Below are positions 30,901 through 38,000 of a stretch of DNA of 64,000 nt, piece after piece. Both the position numbers and the translations under genes were made by a program. Below the pieces are notes generated by a model, which saw only the letters and a list, made by a program, of their open reading frames with translations, made no database searches and was not told where the DNA came from. The DNA is from Candidatus Vicinibacter proximus (GTDB lineage: Bacteria > Bacteroidota > Bacteroidia > Chitinophagales > Saprospiraceae). Location of the stretch: contig JADJOE010000003.1 in the NCBI GenBank assembly GCA_016713905.1, forward strand, positions 992,001-1,056,000, in the 5' to 3' direction. How positions within the stretch are numbered: position 1 is the first letter of the stretch; each line of letters opens with the position of its first letter.

Positions 30901-31232
30901 GCTGTCAACAATGGATTTGCACCCATACCTGACTTAAAAAAAGTAATCGTGTTCACTGAGGTACCAGTTGCCGTAAGTTCGATCCCTCCTGCAGGGACAG
31001 TCTCAGTATGACCTGCTGTTACACTAACCATTACAGGACCGGAAATTGTAGCTGCATTTAAAGCGGTAACTGCTGCGGCTACTGTCGCATAAGGACCATT
31101 GACGCTTGAGCCTCCCGAAATGGTGACCTGACTAAAGCTAGTATGAAAAAAACTGAGAAAAAATAATAAAATGTAGGTGACCTTGTTACAAAAAATTGCA
31201 ACAACAGCATTCTTTACATGCACTGAGTTCAT
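18954..31232 (-). CDS. 4092-aa T9SS surface protein: beta-helix, Ig/PKD-like repeats, HYR-like core, dockerin/cohesin-like segments (paralog 4)
   Basis: The largest gene in the window. A signal peptide (ending near HTSFSQ) is followed by a repetitive Asn/Thr/Ser-rich region (about 35-830) with NxxxN-type rungs typical of a right-handed parallel beta-helix. An Ig-like unit comes next (about 845-925), then SWSNGATT-type PKD/Ig repeats with an inserted nidogen-like segment (LVIGTNGNIHFG). Classical HYR repeats (CPPPVTVQC and VCGNSGTCSQIITVSD) follow. From about residue 2576 the protein matches the whole core of the three neighbours: NSCWGHGRVEDK, two DWC units, a dockerin-like pair (about 3740-3790), a cohesin-like domain (about 3864-3990) and a T9SS sorting domain (last 85 residues, LYQNEPNPFSK). 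No enzyme motif was recognised. Base composition is higher in GC in the core than in the N-terminal part. Confidence 0.88.
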   Translation of the reverse strand: MNSVHVKNAVVAIFCNKVTYILLFFLSFFHTSFSQVTISGGSSVNGPYATVAAAVTALNAATISGPVMVSVTAGHTETVPAGGIELTATGTSVNTITFFKSGMGANPLLTAYVNGTGTPGTAVQDGIFRLVGSDYVTIDGINLTENPLNISNPSTMEYGYGLFKQSVSNGCQFNTIKNCVITLSYINNASGTLPAVEGSRGIDVLNSTPTATTTSLVPTLSSGTNSNNKFYTNTISNCNYGIVLSGYAASSPFNLGDTLNDVGGNSLMTGNTIFNFGGASGATNPSAAIRAINQWGVNISFNTINNNNGTHFNHITTFRGIYAQSGTSASATINNNNINLNGGATTSQLAFIENGIGSTPAGNTVNINNNILTGNYLTATSGVCYGIYNNGATPAVLNILGNTVKDITYSDLALTGSGTLYTIYNTSSLGTVAVNIINNTVKNIKRFGTSGGTTIGIYNSSGTTGMAVTVKKNLVDSMSIDGAGTTSTMYGIQTSTGTVVCDSNTVSNLSCIKSTGSSAMYGIYNFGSPVNENYNYNNVFNLVHSGTGITYGIYTFTTTGVRTVSFNTVYNISSLGTTVGGINQSSSAPTIFNNKIYDIISFSTGAPTVFGIQITSTGTANNANVYNNLIGNLKAPLASTSSATAPTLRGINLTTTSTTTTVNVSYNTIYLDAKSTGANFGTCGLFATTSTTATSATLNLNNNNIINLSYPKGTGKTTAYQRSSTTLTNYGSGSNRNNFYAGGTCVNRLIFFDGTNADSVLADFKTRVSTREANSVSESPYFLSTLGPNANFLHIDPAKPTLLESGGAAVAGITTDYDGNTRNASTPDIGADEFSGTVATACSGQPVAGSISANPNPICSNGVTTICVSGQSTGSGLTYQWKSSNAPGGPFTDIPCAKDKCFTTDPLATGTYYYKLIVTCPASGMTDSTGVLTVTVNSSPIASIIPLNPISCEGIPVLLTASGGVNYLWSTGATTTSINVNPPSATNYTVTVTDAVGCTAVASSSLYINPKPKISVSATPSSVCRLGTSNLLATILDTGYIASKINFSPIPVPGAGVTHLVTNGVETTTLSGGSLDDGYWSGIALPYNFNFYGNIFSSLVIGTNGNIHFGTPTTGGYGSGFPNTSNPNFTIAGVFADLDLRLIAGSITTGSLNYFTDGSSPNRRFVVNYDSVGFYNSGSAQIFYTSFQIILFETTNNIEVHTIALTNSTSSKLQGVENGGGTSATTVIGRNGTTLWTGFPDAFRFSRDYSYNWSPSTYLSSTTIANPVASNIAQTITYTLTVTDNWNGCTNTSSVTVTVNPNANISETDNSGSAPNDSTVCAGDLAVITASGGTMYSWSNGATTAAINVNPIVTTNYIVTVTDAGGCSAVLSRKITVTQKPVIGMTYMESSGNTPNDSIICNGASVMITASGGIGYQWSTMANTAKITVNPSITTSYTVTVTDANNCSSTRTTQIVVNPLPNAAIVPLNPSNCSGKNITLTASGGTGYSWSNGAMTDAITVAPVINTTYTVTVTDANGCTKTASSTVNVLPNPGLSENHIEPTTCVSTDGSINLTVTPTGTYTYAWIGPNGYTNNIEDISGLVAGGYSVTVTSSGNGCSSVLAVTLNGPGGCNVCPSIGSLTTTPANEACDGTNVNLLSSGLSNMGNTYGITFKRSNVLLTDPYSGGTIIATIPNAGLGGGGTTATTNHLFPGTGTYYLYAILSPVPIDISCRPSASRTLVINPTPVVNITPAVVNTCQGQPVNMNGNPSGGTGAFTHLWTGTGSAFLSNTGIVNPIFNCPTPGTYSLTYTVTDSKGCSASSTRSVTVTNCTLSIKDPCSCLNNATTLTNGQFSELVQVNAPSGQTWSVSAVSGLFLNSSPPPPAAPLAIPIGTTLTVGTVDGIDNDNDGQFDEADENVYYTLRGKHVDAIGYTVSVTNSLGVTLSIGNTCYYPNPQINGLNANYCITDPPVVLNGSATLGDGSGPASGVGVFRVNGVVNTVFNPASVGLGNHTVQYCFDAADNVPNNRHPGCTQCVSQAVTVNGPPTISCPAPLTVGCAIDVPAPNPASVVVTSNPCASPATVTHVSDVISNQTCANRYVVTRTYRAVNSCCPGSAVTCTQIITVNDITAPSVVCPPPVTVQCASAVPPVNVASVITADHCGNVGIVVTHVGDVVSNLTCVNRFTVNRTYRSTDVCGNSGTCSQIITVSDNTAPVLSCRNISIFLDANGNATVTPVQLLSSVSDNCTATPALVLTAVPSTFTCANIGPNNVNLRATDECGNVGTCLAVVTVVDNLPPVIMGCPTKSPVTINLGPGECEASWDAPPFMAMDNCPAGAYFGNRNMTTVCLPPASYWSITGGAASWGVMFDLVNTSGSLLNLQLLGERAFANVPHNIYYTTNPGGHAPVVATPNAWTLCATRTPTSGAQFTTVIDSFRLLTGTRTDTIKRCAPIQTETTVLGCLTMAPGETRGIYIHAPGTGGTNASLFSGCAGRPMGDANIRTPIDGATYTGGQFAAPFINSSFGFGGANWMGVIGYNLANSNRVPLVQTCGAPYGPGCFFPIGCTKLCYRATDASGNVGTCEFEVCVNKYANPTRALACNDDIQISLDDSCRATIYPDMVLEGGPYSCYDDYIVEVRDWKGGPLIDRDPNRRGVQINGNDIGRELKITIIDPVTGNSCWGHGRVEDKIAPYMTCPPDVSLSCGSSTAPSVAGQPSVYENCGGASIGYRDSEVQGGCPQGYARRITRTWTATDASGNKSVCVQTITVKIGDLFEVTVPANYDNLDQAALECDEKIDRNKNVTPHMSDFPECVDGYILDSAFWLANPNAPDQYPNRRLPRVLGWNCIDDVNDPHYGHPSPDPVYYPQHRQWSPNNPLCWGPDRHIMWVGTGRPGGAECSNLTVTYKDIVFDLATPGCDAGPVGCFKVLRQWTVMDWCTSQVGGHNQIIKVIDDEGPQVLYPDSARVNMESWTCTGRWEVPAPWILDNCSNEVHYTVEVDNGTVLGDETAGFVVLDMPEGIYNGYIVATDCCGNITKKRIVLNVIDRVPPQAVCRTATVVSLNGNQSPLTNYARLHAEDLDEGSFDNCQPHVYFKVIRMAELLGTNNGSNSNNVVACQGRNGDDNSILAGNQIYFDDYTDFCCADVGTKVMVVLRVFDVDPGPGPVTPIRMTSTSSVLNGRFSDCMVEVEVQNKAVPTVIAPPNIVVSCWFWFDVTKLTNPNDATFGKVVTSLTDRRKVVTKDLVCYKFCERNDYTGYPGYVQTNAQPKPAPNQACEYYYQYFDTAHWDRKYELTWGFDGYVLSPCGSTPTITVNDLRECGQGVIQRIISTTGPNNINVTAIQTIWVVDCDPFYIDDVACNDPRYTDLLWPNGVCTQTPVTLDGCGADISPDNPQLGRPQVINNADDNCALLSIEYFDEQFNIEPDACFKVLRRWVVIDWCQYDPFIDPDHGRWEALQVIKVRDQNRPVVSCSVGPCEPAKIDSKLGVCVGHISLTASATDNCTPADWLFWEYKIDAFNDGKGVHGGYDFRVGTLTSKQYAAGDTVEFSHNPFADDSHNPFNASGTYPIGIHKIKWFVEDGCGNVGVCESLFEIKDCKAPTPYCLTGVITVPMPSSGCVDIWAKDLDKGSYDNCTSQENLKFYFDEDPTKPSLTVCCQDFVDKKLNDEIILEVELWVEDEEGNKDYCKTIIVIQDNQNICPNVGTAKGKISGNIKTETGVETRPVEVSLFHNGSMMRQMMGSPYSFGDLVMNTMYSVKPERNDEHANGVTTQDIVKIQKHILGQSEITDPYKLLAADVNASKTITASDMAELRKLILGINNEFRNVKSWTFVPADYVFADPKSPWDAPRSADLMLDKSKVVDFISVKMGDVTGDSRANGAQGIQSRTNGKLSFEIKDQEVIAGESYRVSFKSSDFRNISGYQFTLKFDQSSLMYEGTESGVLKTTEANFGTKRVSEGMLTTSWNADKGLSYGKEDELFVINFTATRNGVLSKMMAINSNITSAQAYDEKDNLLEPVMGVRTDRGIVESGVFELYQNEPNPFSKETVVSYRLPESGAVKLTVYDVTGKVLRVYELKGQKGLNHHQISKGDLNATGVLYYQLDAADHTATKKMISVE

Positions 31233-31266
31233 GAGCAGGTTGGTTAGGTTCTATTAATAAATCCTT

Positions 31267-31296
31267 GTAAAGTATTCTATTTCAGGATTTTACAAA
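31267..31296 (-). promoter_or_regulatory. Candidate promoter of the 4092-aa gene
   Basis: On the minus strand TTTG (31296-31293) is followed after 18 bases by TACTTTAC (31274-31267), close to the Bacteroidota pattern TTTG...TAnnTTTG, though the -7 box departs at its last two bases. The predicted start of transcription would leave a leader of about 30 bases before the ATG at 31232. This is a pattern match only. Confidence 0.35.
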
Positions 31297-31408
31297 AAAT
31301 AATAATTGGACCCTGATCCATTATACATTACCAAGTAAAGGTAGTAAATACTAGCCTATATTGCCAACCATTAATAAAAAAAATATATTAAATAATTTTA
31401 AATATGAG

Positions 31409-31440
31409 AGAATTTACAATTATTAATAATTGTAAATTCT
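31409..31440. repeat. Perfect 32-base palindrome upstream of the giant gene
   Basis: The 32 bases are identical to their own reverse complement, centred on ATTAAT at 31422-31427 and with ends AGAATTTAC / GTAAATTCT. It sits in the 350-base gap between pntB (ending at 31583) and the giant gene (starting at 31232). It could be a dimeric regulator site, or, as RNA, a weak AU-rich terminator for pntB. No T-run follows it directly. The rest of the gap (31297-31408 and 31441-31582) shows no gene. Confidence 0.6.
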
Positions 31441-31582
31441 ATGTTCCTCACAAACGAAATAGTTCTTCAATTTAAAGAATAGTCCTATTATCGCGATCCC
31501 AATTCAAATTATTCGAAAAAAAAAGACGAAATGGATTAAATTTTGATCCAATGGAGCTAGAAAATGCCCTTCTTTTTAGCAA

Positions 31583-32992
31583 TTAAAGACTTTTTACTTC
31601 TGAAACCAGTTTTGTCAAGGTATCCTTTGCATCTCCAAATAACATAAAAGTTTTAGGCTGATAAAACAAAGCATTATCTATACCAGCGTATCCAGCTTTC
31701 ATGGATCGCTTCATGACAATCACATTTTTAGCTTGCTCCACCTCCAAAATTGGCATCCCGTAGATTGGAGAACTTGGATCCGTTTTTGCTGCTGGATTTA
31801 CAACATCATTAGCCCCTACCACAAGCACCACATCAGTAGTATTAAACTCTGGATTGATATCTTCCATTTCTACCAGCTTATCATAACTTACATTGCTCTC
31901 AGCCAATAGAACATTCATGTGTCCGGGCATCCTACCAGCAACAGGGTGAATAGCATATTTAACTGTGACTCCTCCTTCTTCCAACAAATTCTCCAATTCG
32001 TGGCAAATATGCTGCGCCTGAGCTACAGCCAAACCATAACCCGGTACAATCACCACTTTTGAGGCATATTTCATTAAAATAGCTGCATCAGAGCGTGTAA
32101 TTTCTTTTGTTGATCCCTGCGCTCCACCTTCAACAGATGCAGAAGCTCCACCTCCTCCAAAATTGCCAACCAATACGTTAATTAAAGATCTGTTCATGGC
32201 CTTACACATGGCCACAGTAAGTATAGTTCCTGCTGAACCAACCAAAATACCGCCAATCAGCATTACATAATTATCATAAAGAAATCCTCCACATGCCGCA
32301 GCAACACCAGTAAATGAATTCAACAAAGAGATGACCACCGGCATATCGGCTCCTCCAATTGGAAAAACAAATAATAATCCATAAAAAACAGATAATGTCA
32401 ATATCACATAAAACCAAAATGGACCCGTAACAATGTCCATTACAAATAGTCCTGAAAGAACAGCAATTCCAAGCACAAGGCCAATATTTACCACTTGCTG
32501 AGCTGGTAAATTAAAATCATTAATTTTCCCTTCCAGCTTTCCGTAGGCAATCATGGAGCCGGCAAAAGATACCGAACCAATAATCAAACCTGCCAGTATA
32601 ATAATCATTTTACCGCTACCAGCAGGGTCTACAGCCTCAGTTATATGTAGCATATGATTATATTCTATGATACTAATTAAGGCTGCACATGCTCCTCCCA
32701 TACCATTGAAAAAAGATACCATTTGTGGCATAGCTGTCATCTGTACTTTTTTGGCCATAATATAACCAATCACTGTACCAACGAGCAATGCTGCAAAGAT
32801 CCAAACTAAATTTCCTAAATGATTTCCCTGACCATCGCGATATAAGAATATGGTGGCAAAAATGGCAAGGGTCATGCCAAGACCTGCTATTAGATTACCT
32901 CTTTGAGCAGTATCCGGTTTGCTTAGCATCTTAAGGCCAAGCATAAAAGTTACAGATGCAATCAGATATATAACTACAAGAATATGTTCCAT
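31583..32992 (-). CDS. pntB: NAD(P) transhydrogenase subunit beta
   Basis: PntB forms the proton channel half and the NADP(H)-binding domain III of the membrane transhydrogenase, which uses the proton gradient to make NADPH from NADH. The 469-residue protein has about nine hydrophobic segments over residues 1-265. A soluble domain follows, with VPGYGLAVAQAQH near residue 320, the PVAGRMPGHMNVLLAE segment and VVLVVGANDVVNPAA. The start codon overlaps the pntAB stop by one base. The three adjacent genes encode a complete three-subunit enzyme. Confidence 0.96.
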   Translation of the reverse strand: MEHILVVIYLIASVTFMLGLKMLSKPDTAQRGNLIAGLGMTLAIFATIFLYRDGQGNHLGNLVWIFAALLVGTVIGYIMAKKVQMTAMPQMVSFFNGMGGACAALISIIEYNHMLHITEAVDPAGSGKMIIILAGLIIGSVSFAGSMIAYGKLEGKINDFNLPAQQVVNIGLVLGIAVLSGLFVMDIVTGPFWFYVILTLSVFYGLLFVFPIGGADMPVVISLLNSFTGVAAACGGFLYDNYVMLIGGILVGSAGTILTVAMCKAMNRSLINVLVGNFGGGGASASVEGGAQGSTKEITRSDAAILMKYASKVVIVPGYGLAVAQAQHICHELENLLEEGGVTVKYAIHPVAGRMPGHMNVLLAESNVSYDKLVEMEDINPEFNTTDVVLVVGANDVVNPAAKTDPSSPIYGMPILEVEQAKNVIVMKRSMKAGYAGIDNALFYQPKTFMLFGDAKDTLTKLVSEVKSL

Positions 32993-33291
32993 TATTTCTT
33001 TTTCTTAAACATTTCTAACATTCGATCAGTCACGACAAAACCTCCGACGACATTAAGTGTCCCCAATATAACCGCGATAAAACCAAGTATCAGGCTCAAC
33101 ATACCTTCGGCCTGACCCATTACTATAATCGCACCTATAATCACCACACCATGAATCGCATTGGCCCCGGACATTAGTGGGGTGTGCAATACAGATGGCA
33201 CATGGGAAATCAGTTCTATCCCAACAAATATCATCAAAATGACCAGATAAATGATATCAATATTCTGGTGAATAAATTCCAATACACCCAT
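32992..33291 (-). CDS. pntAB: NAD(P) transhydrogenase subunit alpha, membrane part
   Basis: A 99-residue protein with three hydrophobic helices that corresponds to the C-terminal membrane part of E. coli PntA, here a separate gene. TPLMSGANAIHGVVIIGAI is the conserved family segment. It shares one base with each neighbour (33291 with pntAA, 32992 with pntB), so the three genes form one translationally coupled operon. Confidence 0.95.
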   Translation of the reverse strand: MGVLEFIHQNIDIIYLVILMIFVGIELISHVPSVLHTPLMSGANAIHGVVIIGAIIVMGQAEGMLSLILGFIAVILGTLNVVGGFVVTDRMLEMFKKKK

Positions 33292-34391
33292 TATTTAAGT
33301 ACTTTTCCTTGGTGAACAATAAGAGTTCCTTTGGTAATCTCTTCTTCGAGATCCCATTTAAACCCTTCTTTATCTGATAAATGTTGCAATAAATTCTGGA
33401 CGTTTTTAGCGTAAAGTTCACTTGCATTTGTTGCTAATGTGGATGCCAAATTAGTTATGCCAACAATTTTGACGCCATGTCTTACGACCACTTTGTCCGG
33501 TTCAGTCAATTCACAATTTCCACCTTGCTCTGCAGCCATATCCACGATTACTGACCCAAACTTCATTTGTTTAACCTGATCCTCTGTGATCAAAACAGGA
33601 GCTTTCCTTCCCATTACCAATGCAGTCGTGACTACAAGGTCTGCTTGAAATAATGATTTATTGACGGCTTCTTTTTGCTTGGCAAGATATTCTGCAGATA
33701 CCTCTTTAGCATATCCACCTTCTACTTTGACCCCCTCATCCTTAACCATGATAAACTTAGCCCCCAAGGATTCAGCTTGCTCTTTCGTTTCAGGTCTCAC
33801 GTCTGTTGCTTCAACCACCGCGCCCAATCTTTTTGCTGTGGCTATGGCCTGAAGTCCTGCAACGCCAACTCCAAAAATTAGAACTTTACTTGGTGTTATT
33901 GTACCCGCAGCAGTCATCATCAATGGAAAAATCCTGGTCATATTTTCTGCGCCAAGAATCACTGCCTTATAACCAGCTAGATTACCCTGAGAACTCAGGA
34001 CATCCATACTTTGGGCCCTGGAGATCCTGGGAATGGCATCCATGGAAAAGGAAGAAACTCCCTTTGAGGCCAACGCTTGAAGCATCTCCGGATGATTGGA
34101 ATGATACATCAAACTCAATGTGATGGCCCCATTCTTCAAATCTGCAATTTCCTCTGAACTGAATGAATTGATCTTTAAGAAAACGTCCGCTTCCTTAAAT
34201 AAGGCAGCTTTAGAGGAAGATATTACTGCACCTGCTGCCACATAATCGTTATCCGTAAATGCAGATAGCTCTCCTGCACCTTGTTCAACCATCACCGCGT
34301 AGCCCTTTGCTATCAATTGCTTGGTAATCTGAGGGCTAAGCGCTACCCTCTTTTCATTTAAACGGGTTTCTTTAATTACAGCTAGTTTCAA
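33291..34391 (-). CDS. pntAA: NAD(P) transhydrogenase subunit alpha, NAD(H)-binding part
   Basis: Domain I of the transhydrogenase binds NAD(H). It belongs to the alanine dehydrogenase/PntA fold, shown by KETRLNEKRVALSP at the N-terminus, the Rossmann motif IFGVGVAGLQAIATAKRLGA, DVRPETKEQAESLGA and VDMAAEQGGN. The frame extends to an ATG at 34466, but the extra 25 residues are hydrophobic and unlike the family. A TTG at 34391 gives the expected start (M)KLAVIKETR, about 366 residues. A -7-like TATCTTCG at 34419-34412 would start transcription downstream of the ATG, supporting the TTG. The odd start codon may lower expression. Confidence 0.93.
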   Translation of the reverse strand: MKLAVIKETRLNEKRVALSPQITKQLIAKGYAVMVEQGAGELSAFTDNDYVAAGAVISSSKAALFKEADVFLKINSFSSEEIADLKNGAITLSLMYHSNHPEMLQALASKGVSSFSMDAIPRISRAQSMDVLSSQGNLAGYKAVILGAENMTRIFPLMMTAAGTITPSKVLIFGVGVAGLQAIATAKRLGAVVEATDVRPETKEQAESLGAKFIMVKDEGVKVEGGYAKEVSAEYLAKQKEAVNKSLFQADLVVTTALVMGRKAPVLITEDQVKQMKFGSVIVDMAAEQGGNCELTEPDKVVVRHGVKIVGITNLASTLATNASELYAKNVQNLLQHLSDKEGFKWDLEEEITKGTLIVHQGKVLK

Positions 34392-34411
34392 TTTGTTTCT
34401 TTTTGGAGCTG

Positions 34412-34419
34412 CGAAGATA
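34412..34419 (-). promoter_or_regulatory. -7-like element of the pnt operon
   Basis: The minus strand reads TATCTTCG, one base from TAnnTTTG, followed by CAGC. It lies 20 bases before the TTG at 34391 and downstream of the alternative ATG at 34466, so it helps decide the start. A TTG at 34446-34444 is the nearest -33 candidate, at a somewhat long spacing of 24 bases. Confidence 0.4.
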
Positions 34420-34496
34420 AAAATTAAATCAAAAAAATAGACCCAATAAAAATGTGGAATGAACAATCAAGTCCTTTCTTTTATTTTTAACCCAAT

Positions 34497-35003
34497 ATGG
34501 TTGATTCTAAGAGCCTATGGATTGGAGAAGAACTTCGGCTACTATCAAATGGTGCTATTGGTACCTTTGAAGGAGTCCTTTCGGATGGAAATATTAAAAT
34601 TAAGTTAGATGGGGTCATCAGAATTTTAAATCCTCTCGAAGTTGAATTGGCTCCTGAGAACCATGATATTCCAGTACATTTTGAGGACTCATATCTTTAC
34701 GAACCATTGACAAAGAAAAGTAAGCCTTTTAAAAATCAAGTCGAAATTGACTTACATATTGAAAAACTTGCACCACATCTAATCCACGGAAACAAAGAAC
34801 GAATACTTAGCTATCAATTAGAGAAATTCAGAGAGTTCATGGCTCAACATTTAAACTCCAAACAAACCAATCTCCTCATTATCCATGGCAAAGGGGAAGG
34901 AATTTTGCGTGAACAAATCAGGTTAGAACTTAAATCCATTTCAAGGGTAAGATTTTTCTTTCCAATCCACAAAAATGGCGCAACAGAGGTTTGGCTAGAC
35001 TAA
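34497..35003 (+). CDS. Smr-domain protein
   Basis: The 168-residue protein has an N-terminal SH3-like beta segment (IGEELRLLSNGAIGTFEG) and a C-terminal Smr domain with IDLHIEKL near residue 84 and the hallmark LLIIHGKGEGILREQ near residue 126. Small Smr proteins are nucleases or nucleic-acid binding proteins; in Bacteroidota the role is not settled. The gene is divergent to the pnt operon, with about 105 bases between the two starts. It converges with the M4 peptidase gene. Confidence 0.85.
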   Translation: MVDSKSLWIGEELRLLSNGAIGTFEGVLSDGNIKIKLDGVIRILNPLEVELAPENHDIPVHFEDSYLYEPLTKKSKPFKNQVEIDLHIEKLAPHLIHGNKERILSYQLEKFREFMAQHLNSKQTNLLIIHGKGEGILREQIRLELKSISRVRFFFPIHKNGATEVWLD

Positions 35004-35021
35004 CTAATCTATGACTAGCTT

Positions 35022-38000
35022 TTAACTTTTTACCAATTTTAAAATTTTAGCACTTTTTGAATCTGAGATAACCAACTGATACAATCCGGATGACAAATGA
35101 TTCAAATTTAATGCTTTCTTATTAACACCTTCCTGCACCTTGAATTTTTCCGAATATACACCCACACCAAGAGAAGAAAATATGGAAACAGTCACATCTC
35201 TCACTTCTTTGGATTCGATAAATAACTCACTGGAATTGGAAAATGGATTAGGCTCCAAATACGTTTGAATATCCAATTGAGGATTTCCTGTTCCAACTAA
35301 ACTTCTATCACCGAAAGCAAACCAGGTAGCCCATTTTCCGCCGTTTAACAACACCTGTTCATTGCCTACCGAACTAATTTTAGAAGAAGTTAAAGTCTTC
35401 ACAGAAATACATTGATTCTGAGATGCATTCTTACTGTCGAACAGAATTTTATCATCCTTAACAGAATAACTAGAGTATGCCAACCTTTCTCGGTTATCAG
35501 CAATAACATTTATTTCAGATTTTTCAATGTTAGCTCCAAGCAAAGCATAATCGGCAGAAAACAAGCCGGATTCAATATAATCAAATGCAACAACATCCAG
35601 ACTGTTCTTTGAAAAAACGGGATTCCCAACACTGGTATTCTCGGGAAGTGATGAGATTAGTTTTTCCACTTTTCCGGATCCGAAGGTATTTTTGGACTTA
35701 TCAAAAACATGCAAAAAACCAATATCCCAATATGTATACTGCCCTCCGGTACTTTTATTAATTTCATTAAATGCATCATACATCAAGTATTCTCCGGCAT
35801 GATCAAAATCCATTTGATCTGCATATCTTACATCGCCAGTAACACTATTTGAATAGGTTGGGTTATACAATTTAAATGATTTCCATTCTTCTTTGACAAA
35901 ATCATAAATATGAATTTTATCCTCTTCATTTGTAAACAGAACCGCTATTAAATTACCATCCTTTGATCCAACGACATTCCTGTAGATATCATCACTATCC
36001 AATTCTTCTTCCACAAATCTCTTAAGAACTGGATCATAATACAAGTAGTACAACTGATTATCCCCATTTACAAAATATATTTCAGTTCCATTATCAATTA
36101 TACTTGGTTTGGACAATACATTTTGTGTACTTAAAACAGTTGGTTGATTTACAAAATCATACAAATAAATCCCTTCTTGGTCTGCATCAGTACAAACTAA
36201 ATACTCTTTCCCGGGATTAATAGCAAGATCCTTCTTAGGAACAGTCCCTCCACCAGAATTCCCCAAAATTCCTACCTGGTCAAATGCTTTTTTTGCACCT
36301 GCTAGGACATCTGGAGTTGATGAATACAGGTCAACTGCACTTCTCTCTACTCCAATTCTCAGGTCTTTAAATACTGATGACCTGGTAAGAAAATTTGTAA
36401 GGGTGTGGTAAAAAACACGCTCTCCAATTTTTTTGGCCTCTTCTTCGGTTCTAGACTTTCTCAATTCCTGGACAAACAGGTAATAAGCGTAATTAGGAAT
36501 CCCGCTATTGATATGAACCCCGCCATTATCTTCTGTTCCTATGTATTGTTCAGAAACATGTCTAGGTTGGTAGTAAGGTTGATTTCTACTTGTACCTCCA
36601 TTATGGGGATTGCTAAGGTCTCTTAAGGCTCCAGATGGAAAGAATGCTTTTATGACAACATCTTCACCCATTTTCCAATCGTCACGATCAATCATTGCAC
36701 CAAAAATATCTGCAAACGATTCATTCAATGCGCCTGATTCATTTTCATACTTTAAGTTTGCAGTATTCTGAACGACCCCATGTGACATCTCATGCCCACC
36801 AACATCAAGCGCTTTAGCCAATTTCGTAAAATATTCATCCCCATTCCCATAAAACATCGCCTCACCATTCCAAAAAGCATTATCCATAGATTGTCCATTA
36901 TCATCAGCAACATTTATGATGGATACTATAGTCCCCCCACTACCATTGATTGAATTTCTTCCAAAGGTATTCAGGAAATATTCATAAGCTTTCAAGCTGT
37001 TATACTGTGCAGATACGGAAAGTTTATCCAACCACATATTATTTGAAGATCTTACAAGATCTACATTAAAATTACTAAGGCTAGGACTGGTATTTCTTGC
37101 ATCAAATGTTAAAATCCCACCAACCGGCTCATCCGGCATTTTAGATTGATTTAGAATAAACATTCCCCTGGAAGCATCCACCATGTAATAAAAACTCCCT
37201 TCCTTCCACACATTAAAATTACGGGTGACATCAAAAAGATCCTTGCCACTGGCAGGTTCATTTCCCAGTGGGCCGGCAATTAAATCTTCTGCATGGTTAT
37301 GTACCAAATTACAAACATTAGAAAATGCTTTTAATACCTCACCGGTAATTAAGTCAATTACAAGGTCCCAATTCTGTCGAAGATTTGGAGTTACATTTAC
37401 TTTGGAAACCAAGTGCCATTTTCCATTTTCTGAATTTTGCCAATATGCATTGTGTTTGCTCTTAATACCAGATTTAAGTGGGCCGGCAGATTGATTCAAT
37501 TGACACGGAATACCCAAAGAAATAAAGTAATTGGCAACAATTTCCTCTATATTCACTTTAGTTCCTGATTGCAAATCTGGTGCGTCATGTGGAACAAGTA
37601 AATTCCCATGAATAAAAACTTCCCCATTGGAATAGTGATGAAAACCATATTCGGCGTCCGTAACAGGAAGCCCCTTAAAAGTTAAATTCAATTTGACATG
37701 CTGTGTCCCGAGCTCATCTGAACTTCTTTCCAACAAATTAAATTCCAAGTCTGGATTTAAATTAAGATTCAATTGACGTTTTAAAAAATCAATATAGATC
37801 GTGCTCTCAATAGGAACATTACTTCTGGATGTGGGCAAGTTTGTAGTGAACACCCTGGGGTTATTGCTCTTGTCCCAGTCTAGAACTTTAATACGCCCAT
37901 TCAATTTAAGAAATTGAGTGTTTGGTAAGGGTTTGAATTTAGTGAAATCATAGGCAAGTCCTGAAATTATGCCTGGATTCTGACTTTTACTTTTTTTAAC

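Noticed and set aside
27000..31000. CRISPR-like or simple DNA repeats in the Thr/Asn-rich part of the giant gene
   Set aside because: Repetition is at the protein level with varied codons; no identical direct repeats with regular spacers are seen.
4517..31232. Cellulosome-type system because of dockerin- and cohesin-like segments
   Set aside because: No scaffoldin with multiple cohesins and no dockerin-bearing carbohydrate-active enzymes are present; the only GH (39193-41703) lacks a dockerin. Both module types sit in the same putative surface proteins.
18954..31232. Possible assembly fusion of two genes in the 4092-aa ORF
   Set aside because: The frame is continuous over 12 kb with coherent domain order, one signal peptide and one sorting domain; composition alone is not enough to call an artefact. 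It remains open to checking.
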